From NCBI RefSeq assembly GCF_014649775.1, contig NZ_BMTR01000012.1, forward strand, positions 186,001 to 250,000: 64,000 bases of DNA, given 5' to 3'. The notes below the pieces were generated by a model. The model was given only the letters and a program-made list of their open reading frames with translations, searched no databases and was not told the origin of the DNA. Position 1 is the first letter of the stretch. The number at the start of each line of letters is the position of its first letter. Positions 33,807-42,045 of this stretch are shown in pieces. This DNA comes from Streptomyces longisporoflavus (GTDB lineage Bacteria; Actinomycetota; Actinomycetes; Streptomycetales; Streptomycetaceae). Made by a program: the position numbers and the translations under genes.

Positions 33807-35240
33807 TCAGCTCGGCGATTCCGCGCCCTTGCGGGCGTAGAACCACCAGCAGATCGCGATACAGCTGGCGTAGAAGGCCACGAAGCCCCACATCGCGCTG
33901 GTGACCGCGAAGTTGGCGAACATCGCCGGGATGAAGAAGAAGCCGTACGCCGCGACGGCGGAGGTGAAGCCGGTGACCGCACCCGCCTCCATCTCGGACT
34001 GCTTCAGCGCCTTCGTGTAGGCGGGGGTGCCCTCCGTCAGGCCCTTCAGGTGCTGCTCGCGGAAGATCACCGGAATCTGGCGGAACGTCGAGCCGTTGCC
34101 GATGCCCGAGAAGAAGAACGCGGCCAGGAAGCAGGCGAGGAAGCCCCAGAAGTTGCCGTTGTCGCCACCGGAGGGAAGGAAGCCGATGACGCCGATGATC
34201 GAGACCGCCATGCCGGCGAACGAGATGATGGTGACCCTGGCGCCGCCGATCTTGTCGGCGATCCAACCGCCGGCCCAGCGGGCGAGCGCGCCCACGGCCG
34301 GGCCCATCCAGGCGTACGTCGCCGCGGAGTAGGCCGCGTCGATCGGCGTGAACGTGGTCTTGATGAGCATCGGCAGCGCTGCCGCGAACCCGATGAAGGA
34401 ACCGAACGTGCCGACGTAGAGCCAGGTCATCAGCCAGTTGTGCTTGCGCTTGAAGATGATCTTCTGCTGGCTGAAGGGGGTCGACGCGACCTTCAGGTCG
34501 TTCTGGCCGAACCACGCGACGACGGCCAGGATCACCAGGACGGGCACCCACAGGAACGCGGCGTTCTGCAGCCACACGGACGTGCCGTCGGCCTTGTGCT
34601 GGGCCGAGCCGACCGCGAGGACCGAGCTGGTGATGACGATCGGGGTGACCAGCTGGACGACGGAGACACCGAGGTTGCCGAGGCCGCCGTTGATGCCGGT
34701 GGCGTTGCCCTTGTCGCGCTTGGGGAAGAAGAAGCCGATGTTGGCGAGGGAGGAAGCGAAGTTCGCGCCGCCGACGCCGCAGAGGGCGGCGATGGCGACC
34801 ATCACGCCGTACGAGGTGTCCGGGTCCTGGACCGCGATGCCGAGCCAGATCAGCGGGACGACAAGGACGACCGTGGAGAGCGCGGTGAAGCGGCGCTGGC
34901 CGATCATCGGGCCGAGGAAGGTGTAGAAGACGCGTGCCGTGCCGCCGGTGATGCCGGGGACGGCGGTGAGCCAGAACAGCTGCGAGGTGGAGAAGCCGAA
35001 GCCGACGTCCTCGAGGTTGGTCGCGGTGACCGACCACACCTGCCAGACGACGAACGCGACCAGGAGCGCGGGGACGGCGATCCACAGGTTGCGGGAAGCG
35101 ACCTTCTTGCCGATGGACTTCCAGAAGAGTTCGTTCTCCGGCTCCCAGTCGGTGATGGTCTTGCCGGGGCGGTACTGCGCGGGGTCGTACGTACGGCCCG
35201 ATGGCGCGGTCCGCGTTTCTTGGGCGGCAGGCGATGTCAT
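33807..35240 (-). CDS. narK: Nitrate/nitrite transporter, NarK family
   Basis: This 477-residue MFS protein has about 12 helices after a 50-residue cytoplasmic N-terminus (TITDWEPENELFWKS). The nitrate signature regions are seen as GGANFASSLANIGFFFPKRDKGNATGINGGLGNLG (key parts ANIGFFFPK and GNATGINGGLGNLG). NarK imports nitrate or exports nitrite for anaerobic nitrate respiration. It precedes pflB on the same strand with a 300-bp gap. GGGAA precedes the ATG. Confidence 0.92.
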   Translation of the reverse strand: MTSPAAQETRTAPSGRTYDPAQYRPGKTITDWEPENELFWKSIGKKVASRNLWIAVPALLVAFVVWQVWSVTATNLEDVGFGFSTSQLFWLTAVPGITGGTARVFYTFLGPMIGQRRFTALSTVVLVVPLIWLGIAVQDPDTSYGVMVAIAALCGVGGANFASSLANIGFFFPKRDKGNATGINGGLGNLGVSVVQLVTPIVITSSVLAVGSAQHKADGTSVWLQNAAFLWVPVLVILAVVAWFGQNDLKVASTPFSQQKIIFKRKHNWLMTWLYVGTFGSFIGFAAALPMLIKTTFTPIDAAYSAATYAWMGPAVGALARWAGGWIADKIGGARVTIISFAGMAVSIIGVIGFLPSGGDNGNFWGFLACFLAAFFFSGIGNGSTFRQIPVIFREQHLKGLTEGTPAYTKALKQSEMEAGAVTGFTSAVAAYGFFFIPAMFANFAVTSAMWGFVAFYASCIAICWWFYARKGAESPS

Positions 35241-35293
35241 GTTGGTTCCCAGTTCGCTACGGGTCCCGACCTTGCTCCGGGGCCTGACATCTC

Positions 35294-35317
35294 CACGTTC
35301 CCGCGCGCGGGAACGTG
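35294..35317. promoter_or_regulatory. 24-bp perfect palindrome upstream of narK
   Basis: CACGTTCCCGCG meets its exact complement without a spacer, 54-77 bp upstream of the narK start. With no loop it is a poor terminator and a good candidate operator for a dimeric regulator of narK. No matching regulator gene is adjacent. Confidence 0.5.
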
Positions 35318-35447
35318 CGAGCAGAGTCGTAGGGCACGCTCTGACCAGCCCAAAGGCACGAGAGTCAGGGGCCCTTCGGGCCGCGCGGGGCCGCCGGGGC
35401 GCGCCCCACAGCCCGCTCCGGCGGAAGGCTTCTGCCGCGCTGGCCCC

Positions 35448-35711
35448 GTGACGTCAGCACCGCCCTCCGAGCCGACACCGGCCCCCGAGCCAACACCGGC
35501 CCCCGATCCGGCAGGGGCCTCCGAGGCCTCCCGCTACTTCAAGGTCGGCCCCGCCCAGCAACTCGTCCTGCCCGTCAGCGCCGCGGCGACCCTCGCCAGT
35601 ACGTTCGCCGGCAGCTGGGCCGTCCTGGTCGCGGGGCTCGTGGCGACGGCCACCGTCGCGACCGGCGTGACGCTCACCGCCCGTACGGCCCGAAGGGAGG
35701 CGACCCCCTGA
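35448..35711 (+). CDS. Small membrane protein of unknown function
   Basis: This 87-residue protein from GTG 35448 has a Pro/Glu/Ala-rich N-terminus (PTPAPEPTPAPDPAG), then RYFKVGPAQQLVLP and two adjacent hydrophobic segments (SAAATLASTFAGSWAVLVAGLVATATVATG). No convincing ribosome site is seen. A huge open frame reads through this region from 28959 but is antisense to pfl and narK and not real. The stop lies where an 18-bp tandem repeat array begins. Confidence 0.5.
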   Translation: MTSAPPSEPTPAPEPTPAPDPAGASEASRYFKVGPAQQLVLPVSAAATLASTFAGSWAVLVAGLVATATVATGVTLTARTARREATP

Positions 35712-35762
35712 AGGGAGACAACCAGCCGAAGGGAGACCACCAGCCGAAAGGAGGCAACCACG
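35691..35762 (+). repeat. Four 18-bp tandem repeats with Shine-Dalgarno-like cores
   Basis: Units start at 35691, 35709, 35727 and 35745. Each follows the pattern cgaaGGGAGacaACCagc with small changes, and the last has AGGAGG. The first unit encodes the C-terminus of the small membrane protein and the rest lie between it and the P1 peptidase gene. Confidence 0.85.
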
Positions 35763-35829
35763 TAGCTCGCCCCGTGGCCGTCCCCTGCGGGGCCACCGCG
35801 CAACTCCCGCGCGTGATACGCAGGTCGGC

Positions 35830-36894
35830 ATGGCTTCCACAAACTCCCTCACCGATGTCCCCGGCCTGCGCGTAGGGCATGCCACCCGCACCGCCCCGGC
35901 GTACCCGGGCCACCTCACCGGCACGACCGTCGTGCTCGCGCCGGAGGGCGGCGCCGTCACGGCCGTGGATGTACGGGGCGGCGGCCCCGGCACCCGCGAG
36001 ACGGACGCCCTCGACCCCCGCAACCTCGTGCAGCGCGTGGAGGCCGTCGTGCTGACCGGCGGCAGCGCGTACGGCCTGGACTCCGCGGCCGGGGTGATGG
36101 CGTGGCTGGAGAAACAGGGCCGCGGCGTGCGGGTCGGCCCCGATCCCGCCCACGTCGTGCCCGTGGTCCCGGCCGCCTGCGTTTTCGACCTCGGCCGCGG
36201 CGGCGAGTTCACGGCACGTCCCGACGCCTCGACCGGACGCGCCGCCGTGGAGGCCGCCGCGGGCACCGAGCCGTTCACGCCGGTCGAGGAGGGGAACGTC
36301 GGCGCGGGCACCGGCGCCCTGGTCGGCAAGGTGAAGGGCGGTATCGGAAGCGCGAGCGTCAGGCTGGACTCGGGGGTCACGGTCGCCGCCCTGGTGGTCG
36401 CGAACGCGGCGGGCTCGGGGGTCGATCCGCGGACGGGGGCGCTGTACGGGCGGTACTTCGAGGGAGAGCGGGTGGAGTACCCGGCCCCGGAGGCCCACGA
36501 CGAGGCCACGCGCCGCCTCGCCGAAGCCGCCGCGAAGAACGGGCCGCCCCCGCTGAACACCACCCTCGCCGTGGTCGCCACGGATGCCGAACTCACCAAG
36601 GCACAGGCCCAGAAGCTCGCCGGTACGTCGCACGACGGCATCGCGCGCGCAGTGCGCCCCGTCCATCTCCTCAACGACGGGGACACCGTATTCGCCCTCG
36701 CGACCGGCGAGCGCCCGCTGCCGGGGGCCGCGGAGAACCCGCTCGCCCTGAACGAAATCCTCGCGGCGGGCGCGGACGTGGTGACGGCGGCGATCGTACG
36801 GGCGCTCCTGGCGGCGGAGTCCGTGCGGACGCCGGGCGGCGAATTCCCCTCGTTCACCGACCTGTACGACCTCGGCGGACCTCACGGCAAGTAA
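35830..36894 (+). CDS. P1 family peptidase (DmpA-like aminopeptidase)
   Basis: This 354-residue protein matches the DmpA/BapA family: LTDVPGLRVGHAT at the start, VVLTGGSAYGLDSAAGVMAWLE, EEGNVGAGTGALVGKVKGGIGSAS, VVANAAGSGVDP, and NTTLAVVATDA near 253-263, where self-cleavage exposes the Ser/Thr nucleophile. The family includes D-stereospecific and beta-peptide aminopeptidases; the substrate here is unknown. No signal peptide is seen. Confidence 0.9.
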   Translation: MASTNSLTDVPGLRVGHATRTAPAYPGHLTGTTVVLAPEGGAVTAVDVRGGGPGTRETDALDPRNLVQRVEAVVLTGGSAYGLDSAAGVMAWLEKQGRGVRVGPDPAHVVPVVPAACVFDLGRGGEFTARPDASTGRAAVEAAAGTEPFTPVEEGNVGAGTGALVGKVKGGIGSASVRLDSGVTVAALVVANAAGSGVDPRTGALYGRYFEGERVEYPAPEAHDEATRRLAEAAAKNGPPPLNTTLAVVATDAELTKAQAQKLAGTSHDGIARAVRPVHLLNDGDTVFALATGERPLPGAAENPLALNEILAAGADVVTAAIVRALLAAESVRTPGGEFPSFTDLYDLGGPHGK

Positions 36895-37110
36895 CCCGGG
36901 CTCAACCGCTCAACCCCGGTAGCGCTCTCAGGTATCCCAGGTATCCCATAGCGCCGCCCAAGGGAATTCCCAGAGAGAACACAGAACGCCTACACACAAA
37001 TAGGCCCGGAGCGCCGCCCGTTGGGACGCCGTCGGGCCGCCGTAGGGCCATATCTCTGTGCCCGTCCTCACACCAAGCGGACGGAACCTTTCCGGCCGGG
37101 GGCCGCTCTT

Positions 37111-37134
37111 ATCTCCTACCTGGTCTCCTACCTG
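37111..37134 (+). repeat. 12-bp tandem duplication in the L,D-transpeptidase leader
   Basis: CTCCTACCTGGT occurs twice in direct succession, about 40-60 bp before the start. The surrounding 36895-37171 stretch also contains AGGTATCCC twice (near 36931-36950) and no gene. Confidence 0.7.
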
Positions 37135-37171
37135 GTCAGAACGCGCACTTCGCAAAAAGATGGAGCAGCCC

Positions 37172-38389
37172 GTGACAACGCCGCACATAGCCCAGCCCCG
37201 GCGACGCACCCTTCTGGCGGCCACCGCGCTCGCCGCCGCCGGTGCTCTCGCCCTCACGGCCTGCGGCGGCGACGGGGACAGCAACGGCGACAACAAGGAC
37301 GGCAAGTCCAAGTCTCAGGGCGCCGAGATCACCATCTCGGCGAAGGACGGCTCCACCGGCGCCTCCATCAACGCCACCGGCGTCAAGGTCGAGAACGGCA
37401 AGCTGACCGAGGTGAAGATGACCCTGGTCTCCACCGGGGCGACGGTCGACGGCACGCTTTCCGACGGCGGCACCAGCTGGAAGCCCAAGGCCCAGCTCGA
37501 GCGCGGCATGAAGTACAAGATCACGGCTGACGCGAAGGACTCCAAGGGCAAGGAAGCGACCGAGAACTCGATCTTCACCACCGTCTCGAAGGACAACAGC
37601 TTCATCGGGAGTTACACCCCGGACGGCGGCACGAAGGTCGGCGTCGGCATGCCGGTCTCCTTCAACTTCGACAAGGCGATCACCGAGAAGCAGTCGGTCC
37701 AGTCGCACATCAAGGTCACCTCCGACAGCGGCCAGAAAATCGTGGGCCACTGGTTCGGCAACCAGCGGCTCGACTTCAGGCCCGAGGAGTACTGGAAGGC
37801 CGGCTCCAAGGTCACGATGAAGATCGACCTGGAGGGCGTGAAGGGCGCGGACGGCGCCACCGGCGTGCAGAACAAGACGGTCACCTTCACCATCGGCCGC
37901 GCGCAGGTCTCCACGGTCGACGTGAAGGCCAAGAAGATGACGGTCGAGCGCGACGGCAAGGTCATCAAGACCATCCCGATCTCCGCGGGCAGCCCGGCGA
38001 ACCCCACGTACAACGGCAAGATGGTGATCTCCGAGAAGTTCACCCAGACCCGGATGAACGGCGACACGGTCGGCTTCGGCGGTGAGTACGACATCAAGGA
38101 CGTCCCGCACGCGATGCGCCTGTCGTCCTCCGGCACCTTCATCCACGGCAACTACTGGGGCTCGCCCTCGATCTTCGGCAGCTCCAACACCAGCCACGGC
38201 TGCGTCGGCCTCCAGGACGCGCAGGGCGCGGGCGACTCCAGCACGCCGGGCGCGTGGTTCTACGACAACTCCCTCATCGGGGACGTCGTGACGGTCAAGG
38301 GCTCCCCGGACGAGACCATCGCCCCGGACAACGGCCTCAACGGCTGGAACATGTCCTGGAGCGAGTGGACGGCGGGCAGCGCGGGCTGA
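37172..38389 (+). CDS. L,D-transpeptidase lipoprotein (YkuD domain)
   Basis: This protein has 405 residues from GTG 37172, which has TGGAG six bases upstream; ATG 37160 is an alternative. It has a twin-arginine-like basic start, a hydrophobic h-region and the lipobox LTAC with Cys31. Two Ig-like domains follow (about 60-150 and 150-250), then the YkuD domain with HGNYWGSPSIFG and the catalytic SHGCVGL. Such Ldt proteins form 3-3 cross-links in peptidoglycan from the outer membrane face. The layout matches mycobacterial LdtMt2-type enzymes. Confidence 0.9.
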   Translation: MTTPHIAQPRRRTLLAATALAAAGALALTACGGDGDSNGDNKDGKSKSQGAEITISAKDGSTGASINATGVKVENGKLTEVKMTLVSTGATVDGTLSDGGTSWKPKAQLERGMKYKITADAKDSKGKEATENSIFTTVSKDNSFIGSYTPDGGTKVGVGMPVSFNFDKAITEKQSVQSHIKVTSDSGQKIVGHWFGNQRLDFRPEEYWKAGSKVTMKIDLEGVKGADGATGVQNKTVTFTIGRAQVSTVDVKAKKMTVERDGKVIKTIPISAGSPANPTYNGKMVISEKFTQTRMNGDTVGFGGEYDIKDVPHAMRLSSSGTFIHGNYWGSPSIFGSSNTSHGCVGLQDAQGAGDSSTPGAWFYDNSLIGDVVTVKGSPDETIAPDNGLNGWNMSWSEWTAGSAG

Positions 38390-38455
38390 CCCCGCCCGCC
38401 TCGGCCCTCCTCGGCACGCACCTCGGCACGCGCCTCTCACCAGGCCCAACGCCCC

Positions 38456-38484
38456 GAGCCGCACGGGAACTTGCCGTGCGGCTC
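38456..38484 (+). terminator. Intrinsic terminator
   Basis: An 11-bp stem GAGCCGCACGG with its complement closes on GAACTTG and is followed by GTTCGTTTT. It lies 66 bp after the L,D-transpeptidase gene. Confidence 0.8.
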
Positions 38485-38501
38485 GTTCGTTTTCCCGTTC
38501 C

Positions 38502-38516
38502 CGGACATGATGTCCG
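38502..38516. promoter_or_regulatory. 15-bp palindrome upstream of the TTA-containing gene
   Basis: CGGACAT-G-ATGTCCG is a perfect 7-1-7 repeat 57 bp before the TTG start. It may be an operator; the regulator is unknown. Confidence 0.4.
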
Positions 38517-38573
38517 ACCCAGGGGCTACGGTATGCACTCACAACGTGACATGCAGCAACGCCGGGAGAGACC

Positions 38574-39365
38574 TTGAGCGTTCCGTACGAGTACGAGACG
38601 GCGTACGAGCCACAGTCTGCCGAGCAGAAGTCCCCGCACTCTCCGCAGGAGCGACTCGAGCAGCTTCTTGGCCGCGCCCTGAACTCCTTCGACCTGCCGG
38701 ACGACACGATAAGGCGCCTGGACTCAGCTCTCGCGTACGACAGTTCGCTGCACTCCGCACACCACAGCGCGGGCCTCCATCGCGAGACGTACCGGCATAC
38801 GTGGCTGCTCGCCGACGCGACCTCGCTCACCCTCTGGGAGCTCGTCCACAACACGGGCCCCGGCGGCCACCCCCAGCACGAGTTGTACGCGGACGAGGAG
38901 GACGCGGGAGTCGCCACCTCGCGTCTGCCGCTCCCGCCCGACACCCCCGCCACCGTTTGCGAGCAGACCGTCGTGCTCCAGCTCCCGGTCACCGAAGAAC
39001 CCCGCCATACGTACGCGCCCGACGACTCCGCCGACCACGCGCGCCGGCTGCTGCGCCGTGCGGAGAACCTCGCGGACGAGGGGCGGCCCGGCCAGGAGAT
39101 CGAGCGGTTACTGCGCTCGGCGTTCGCGCACCAGATCACGCAGGCGTTCGGCCGTCCCTGCCTGCCGGGCGAGGCGCGACTCAGCTTCTCGCTCTACGAA
39201 CACGCCTTCCTGCTCTTCGACGGCAGCGAGCTCAGCCTCTGGGAGGTCGAGCACACGGTCACGCCCGACAAACGGCACCGCTGCGAGGTGTACGCCAGCG
39301 AGGACGCCGCACGCACGGCGATGGAGCAGCGCGCCAGGAGCATTCCGCAGCAGCGCGCGAAGTAG
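38574..39365 (+). CDS. Conserved Streptomyces hypothetical protein (DUF6227-like) with a TTA codon
   Basis: This 263-residue soluble protein starts at TTG, with GGGAG six bases upstream. It is built as two related halves: HRETYRHTWLLADATSLTLWELVHNTGPGG and LSFSLYEHAFLLFDGSELSLWEVEHTVTPD share a W/L-rich strand pattern around xLWE-V-H (key parts SLTLWELVH and ELSLWEVEH). I think it belongs to DUF6227. Leu179 is encoded by TTA (39108-39110), the rare codon read by the bldA tRNA, which would tie its translation to development. Function is unknown. Confidence 0.72.
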   Translation: MSVPYEYETAYEPQSAEQKSPHSPQERLEQLLGRALNSFDLPDDTIRRLDSALAYDSSLHSAHHSAGLHRETYRHTWLLADATSLTLWELVHNTGPGGHPQHELYADEEDAGVATSRLPLPPDTPATVCEQTVVLQLPVTEEPRHTYAPDDSADHARRLLRRAENLADEGRPGQEIERLLRSAFAHQITQAFGRPCLPGEARLSFSLYEHAFLLFDGSELSLWEVEHTVTPDKRHRCEVYASEDAARTAMEQRARSIPQQRAK

Positions 39366-39411
39366 GCGCCGGGCGCTGTACAGGGGTGCGGGGGTGCAGG
39401 GGTACGGCGTA

Positions 39412-39669
39412 TCAGGAGCGGCCGTCACCGAACTGGCGTACGAGACCGGCGAAGGCGGCCCGCTCGTCCGGCGTCAGTTCGACCGTCTCCGCGCGCGGCG
39501 GCCCCGACTGCACGGGCAGCGCGGTCAGCGCCCCGGGCCGGCGGCGCCGGACGTCCGCGTCGGCCCGGTCGCGCCGCAGCATCCGCACCAGGCCCACGGA
39601 CCAGGCGGCGGTCGCCACAGCCAGTACGGCAACGCCTGCCTGCTGGAGGATCGAGACATTCTGGAACAT
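39412..39669 (-). CDS. Small single-helix membrane protein
   Basis: This 85-residue protein has one N-terminal membrane helix (VSILQQAGVAVLAVATAAWSVGLV, about 4-27), a basic RMLRRDRADADVRRRRP stretch and a soluble tail ending ELTPDERAAFAGLVRQFGDGRS. ATG 39669 is preferred over an upstream start that would add an odd Cys-rich piece. Function is unknown. It is convergent with the TTA-containing gene. Confidence 0.6.
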   Translation of the reverse strand: MFQNVSILQQAGVAVLAVATAAWSVGLVRMLRRDRADADVRRRRPGALTALPVQSGPPRAETVELTPDERAAFAGLVRQFGDGRS

Positions 39670-39800
39670 GCCGCACAGTAGACAACACGACACAGGCCCT
39701 ACAACAGGGGGGTTGTGGGACTTACGTACCGAAGTGACGTATGTCGCACAACCCCCCTCATAGGGCCCGAAGAGCCGAGAGGCCTGGTCGGGCCGGCGGC

Positions 39801-41918
39801 TCAGACAGCTGCCGGCACGCGCTTGTCCTTGTCCGTCACCGTCTCGCCGGCCGGGGCGCTGTCCTGCGAAGAGCCCGTCTTCCGGGTCCCCTTGAGCAGG
39901 ATGACCGCCACGGTCGAGACCGCGACACCGGCGACGATCGCCACCAGGTAGAGCAGCGGCTGCCCGATGAGCGGCACCACGAAGATGCCGCCGTGCGGGG
40001 CCCGCAGCGTGCAGTCGAAGGCCATCGACAGGGCACCGGTGACCGCGCCGCCCGCCATCGACGCGGGGATCACCCGCAACGGGTCCGCCGCGGCGAACGG
40101 AATCGCGCCCTCTGTGATGAAGGAGGCGCCGAGGAACCAGGCCGCCTTGCCGTTCTCACGCTCGGTCTTGGTGAACAGCCGGCCGCGGACCGTGGTGGCC
40201 AGAGCCATGGCCAGCGGCGGGACCATACCGGCCGCCATCACCGCGGCCATGACCTTGAGGCTGCCCTCGGTGGGGTTGGCGAGGCCGCCGACGGCAAAGG
40301 CGTACGCGACCTTGTTCAGCGGTCCGCCGAGGTCGAAGCACATCATCAGGCCGAGGATGACGCCGAGAATGACGGCGTTGGCGCCGGACAGGCCCTCCAG
40401 CCAGTCGGTGAGCGCGCTCTGCAGCTCGGCGATGGGCTTTCCGACGACGAGGAACATCAGGAAGCCGACGACCGCGGACGAGATCAGCGGGATCACGACC
40501 ACCGGCATGATGCCGCGGAGCACGGCCGGAATCTTCACGCGCTGGATGCCCATGACGACCGCGCCCGCGATCAGGCCCGCCGCGAGGCCGCCGAGGAAGC
40601 CCGCATTGATGGTGACGGCGACGGAGCCGCCGACGAAGCCGGGTACGAGACCGGGCCGGTCGGCCATTCCGTACGCGATGTAGCCCGCGAGGACCGGCAC
40701 CAGGAAGGCGAAGGCGAGCCCGCCGATCTGGAAGAGGAGCGCGGCCCAGCTGGTGGTGTCCGTCCACACGAAGTGCTCGGCGACCGACGGCGCCTTGTCG
40801 ATCTTCCAGCCGCCGATGGCGAAGCCGAGCGCGATGAGGAGGCCGCCCGCGGCGACGAACGGGACCATGTAACTGACGCCGGACATCAGCCACTTGCGCA
40901 GCTTGGTGCCGTAGCCGTCCTCGCTGTCCCCGGCGTTGTCGACGGGACTGGGCCCGGCGTCCGCGGTCGTCTCGCCGCGGGCCGCCTTCGCCCGGACCTC
41001 CGCGATGAGCTCCGCGGGCCTGCTGATGCCGGCCTTCACGCCGACATCGACGGTGGGCTTACCGGCGAAACGGTCCTTCTCCCGTACGGGAACGTCGTGC
41101 GCGAAGATGACCGCGTCCGCGGCGGCGATCACCGCCGGGTCGACGCGGGTGAAGCCCGCGGACCCCTGGGTCTCCACCGTCAGCTCTACGTCCGCCTCGC
41201 GGGCGGCGTTCTCGAGGGACTCGGCGGCCATGTAGGTGTGCGCGATGCCGGTGGGGCAGGAGGTGACGGCGACGATTCTGAACGCGGGGGTCTCTTCGCC
41301 TCCGGAGGACGCAGGGGTCTCTTCACCGCCGGAGGACGCAGGGGTCTCTGCACCGCCGGAGGACGCCGGGGTCTCTGCACCGCCGGACGCAGGAGGCTCT
41401 TCGCCTCCGGACGCAGGGGCCTCTTCGCCGGGCGCCTCTTGGGACGGCTGCCCGGCGCCGGGGGTGGCCGCCGTGTCGCCGGTGATCAGCGCCGCCGCCG
41501 AAGCCGGATCGGACGCGGCCCGCAAGGCGTCGGTGAACTCCGTGTCCATCAACTGCCGTGCGAGCGACGACAGGATGGTCAGGTGGGCGTCGTCGGCGCC
41601 CGCCGGAGCGGCGATCAGGAAGATCAGGTCGGCCGGCCCGTCCGGCGCCCCGAAGTCGATGCCGTCCGCCGAGCGGCCGAAGGCCAGGGTCGGCTCGGTG
41701 ACGTGGGCGCTGCGGCAGTGCGGGATGCCGATGCCGCCGTCGAGTCCGGTCGGCATCTGCGCCTCGCGCGCCGCCACATCGGCGAGGAACCCGTCCAGGT
41801 CCGTCACCCGGCCGAGGGCCACCATGCGTTCGGCGAGGGCACGGGCCGCCGCTTCCTTGGTTCCGGCGGACCGGTCGATTTCGAGGTCGACCAGTTCCGC
41901 GGTGATCATCTCGCTCAT
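39801..41918 (-). CDS. fruA: PTS fructose transporter subunit IIABC
   Basis: This 705-residue protein joins IIA (about 1-145, phosphorylated His67 in GIPHCRSAHV), an acidic Pro/Gly/Ser linker with 9-residue repeats, IIB (about 213-310, Cys221 in VTSCPTGIAHTYMAAE) and membrane IIC (from about 340, LRKWLMSGVSYMVPFVAAGGLLIALGFAIGG, key part MVPFVAAGGLLIA). It takes up and phosphorylates fructose to fructose-1-phosphate. GAAGGAG precedes the ATG. It is the last gene of fruR-fruK-fruA. Confidence 0.94.
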   Translation of the reverse strand: MSEMITAELVDLEIDRSAGTKEAAARALAERMVALGRVTDLDGFLADVAAREAQMPTGLDGGIGIPHCRSAHVTEPTLAFGRSADGIDFGAPDGPADLIFLIAAPAGADDAHLTILSSLARQLMDTEFTDALRAASDPASAAALITGDTAATPGAGQPSQEAPGEEAPASGGEEPPASGGAETPASSGGAETPASSGGEETPASSGGEETPAFRIVAVTSCPTGIAHTYMAAESLENAAREADVELTVETQGSAGFTRVDPAVIAAADAVIFAHDVPVREKDRFAGKPTVDVGVKAGISRPAELIAEVRAKAARGETTADAGPSPVDNAGDSEDGYGTKLRKWLMSGVSYMVPFVAAGGLLIALGFAIGGWKIDKAPSVAEHFVWTDTTSWAALLFQIGGLAFAFLVPVLAGYIAYGMADRPGLVPGFVGGSVAVTINAGFLGGLAAGLIAGAVVMGIQRVKIPAVLRGIMPVVVIPLISSAVVGFLMFLVVGKPIAELQSALTDWLEGLSGANAVILGVILGLMMCFDLGGPLNKVAYAFAVGGLANPTEGSLKVMAAVMAAGMVPPLAMALATTVRGRLFTKTERENGKAAWFLGASFITEGAIPFAAADPLRVIPASMAGGAVTGALSMAFDCTLRAPHGGIFVVPLIGQPLLYLVAIVAGVAVSTVAVILLKGTRKTGSSQDSAPAGETVTDKDKRVPAAV
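41287..41394 (-). repeat. 27-bp tandem repeat encoding the IIA-IIB linker
   Basis: Units start at 41287, 41314 and 41341, with a partial fourth at 41368. They encode (GG-A/E-ETPASS)n on the minus strand within fruA and lengthen the flexible linker between IIA and IIB. Confidence 0.9.
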
Positions 41919-41962
41919 CGCGGGCTCCTTCGCACGCGTATCGCCCGGAGGGCTGGGGTGGG

Positions 41963-42022
41963 GACGGGGGTGGAGACAGGAGTGGGGACGGCAGTGGGGA
42001 CGGGAGTGGGGACGGGGGGTGA
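41963..42022. repeat. Five 12-bp tandem repeats between fruK and fruA
   Basis: Units of the form GACGGGAGTGGG start at 41963, 41975, 41987, 41999 and 42011. They fill most of the 127-bp gap between the fruK stop and the fruA start. Confidence 0.85.
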
Positions 42023-42045
42023 GCAGGTATGGGCGGGGTGGGGAG

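Noticed and set aside
28959..35711. A plus-strand open frame of 2,250 codons across mscL, pfl and narK
   Set aside because: It is antisense to pflA, pflB and narK, has the Arg/Gly/Asp-rich composition of a GC-rich shadow frame, and no domain. Only the last 87 codons (from 35448) look like a protein.
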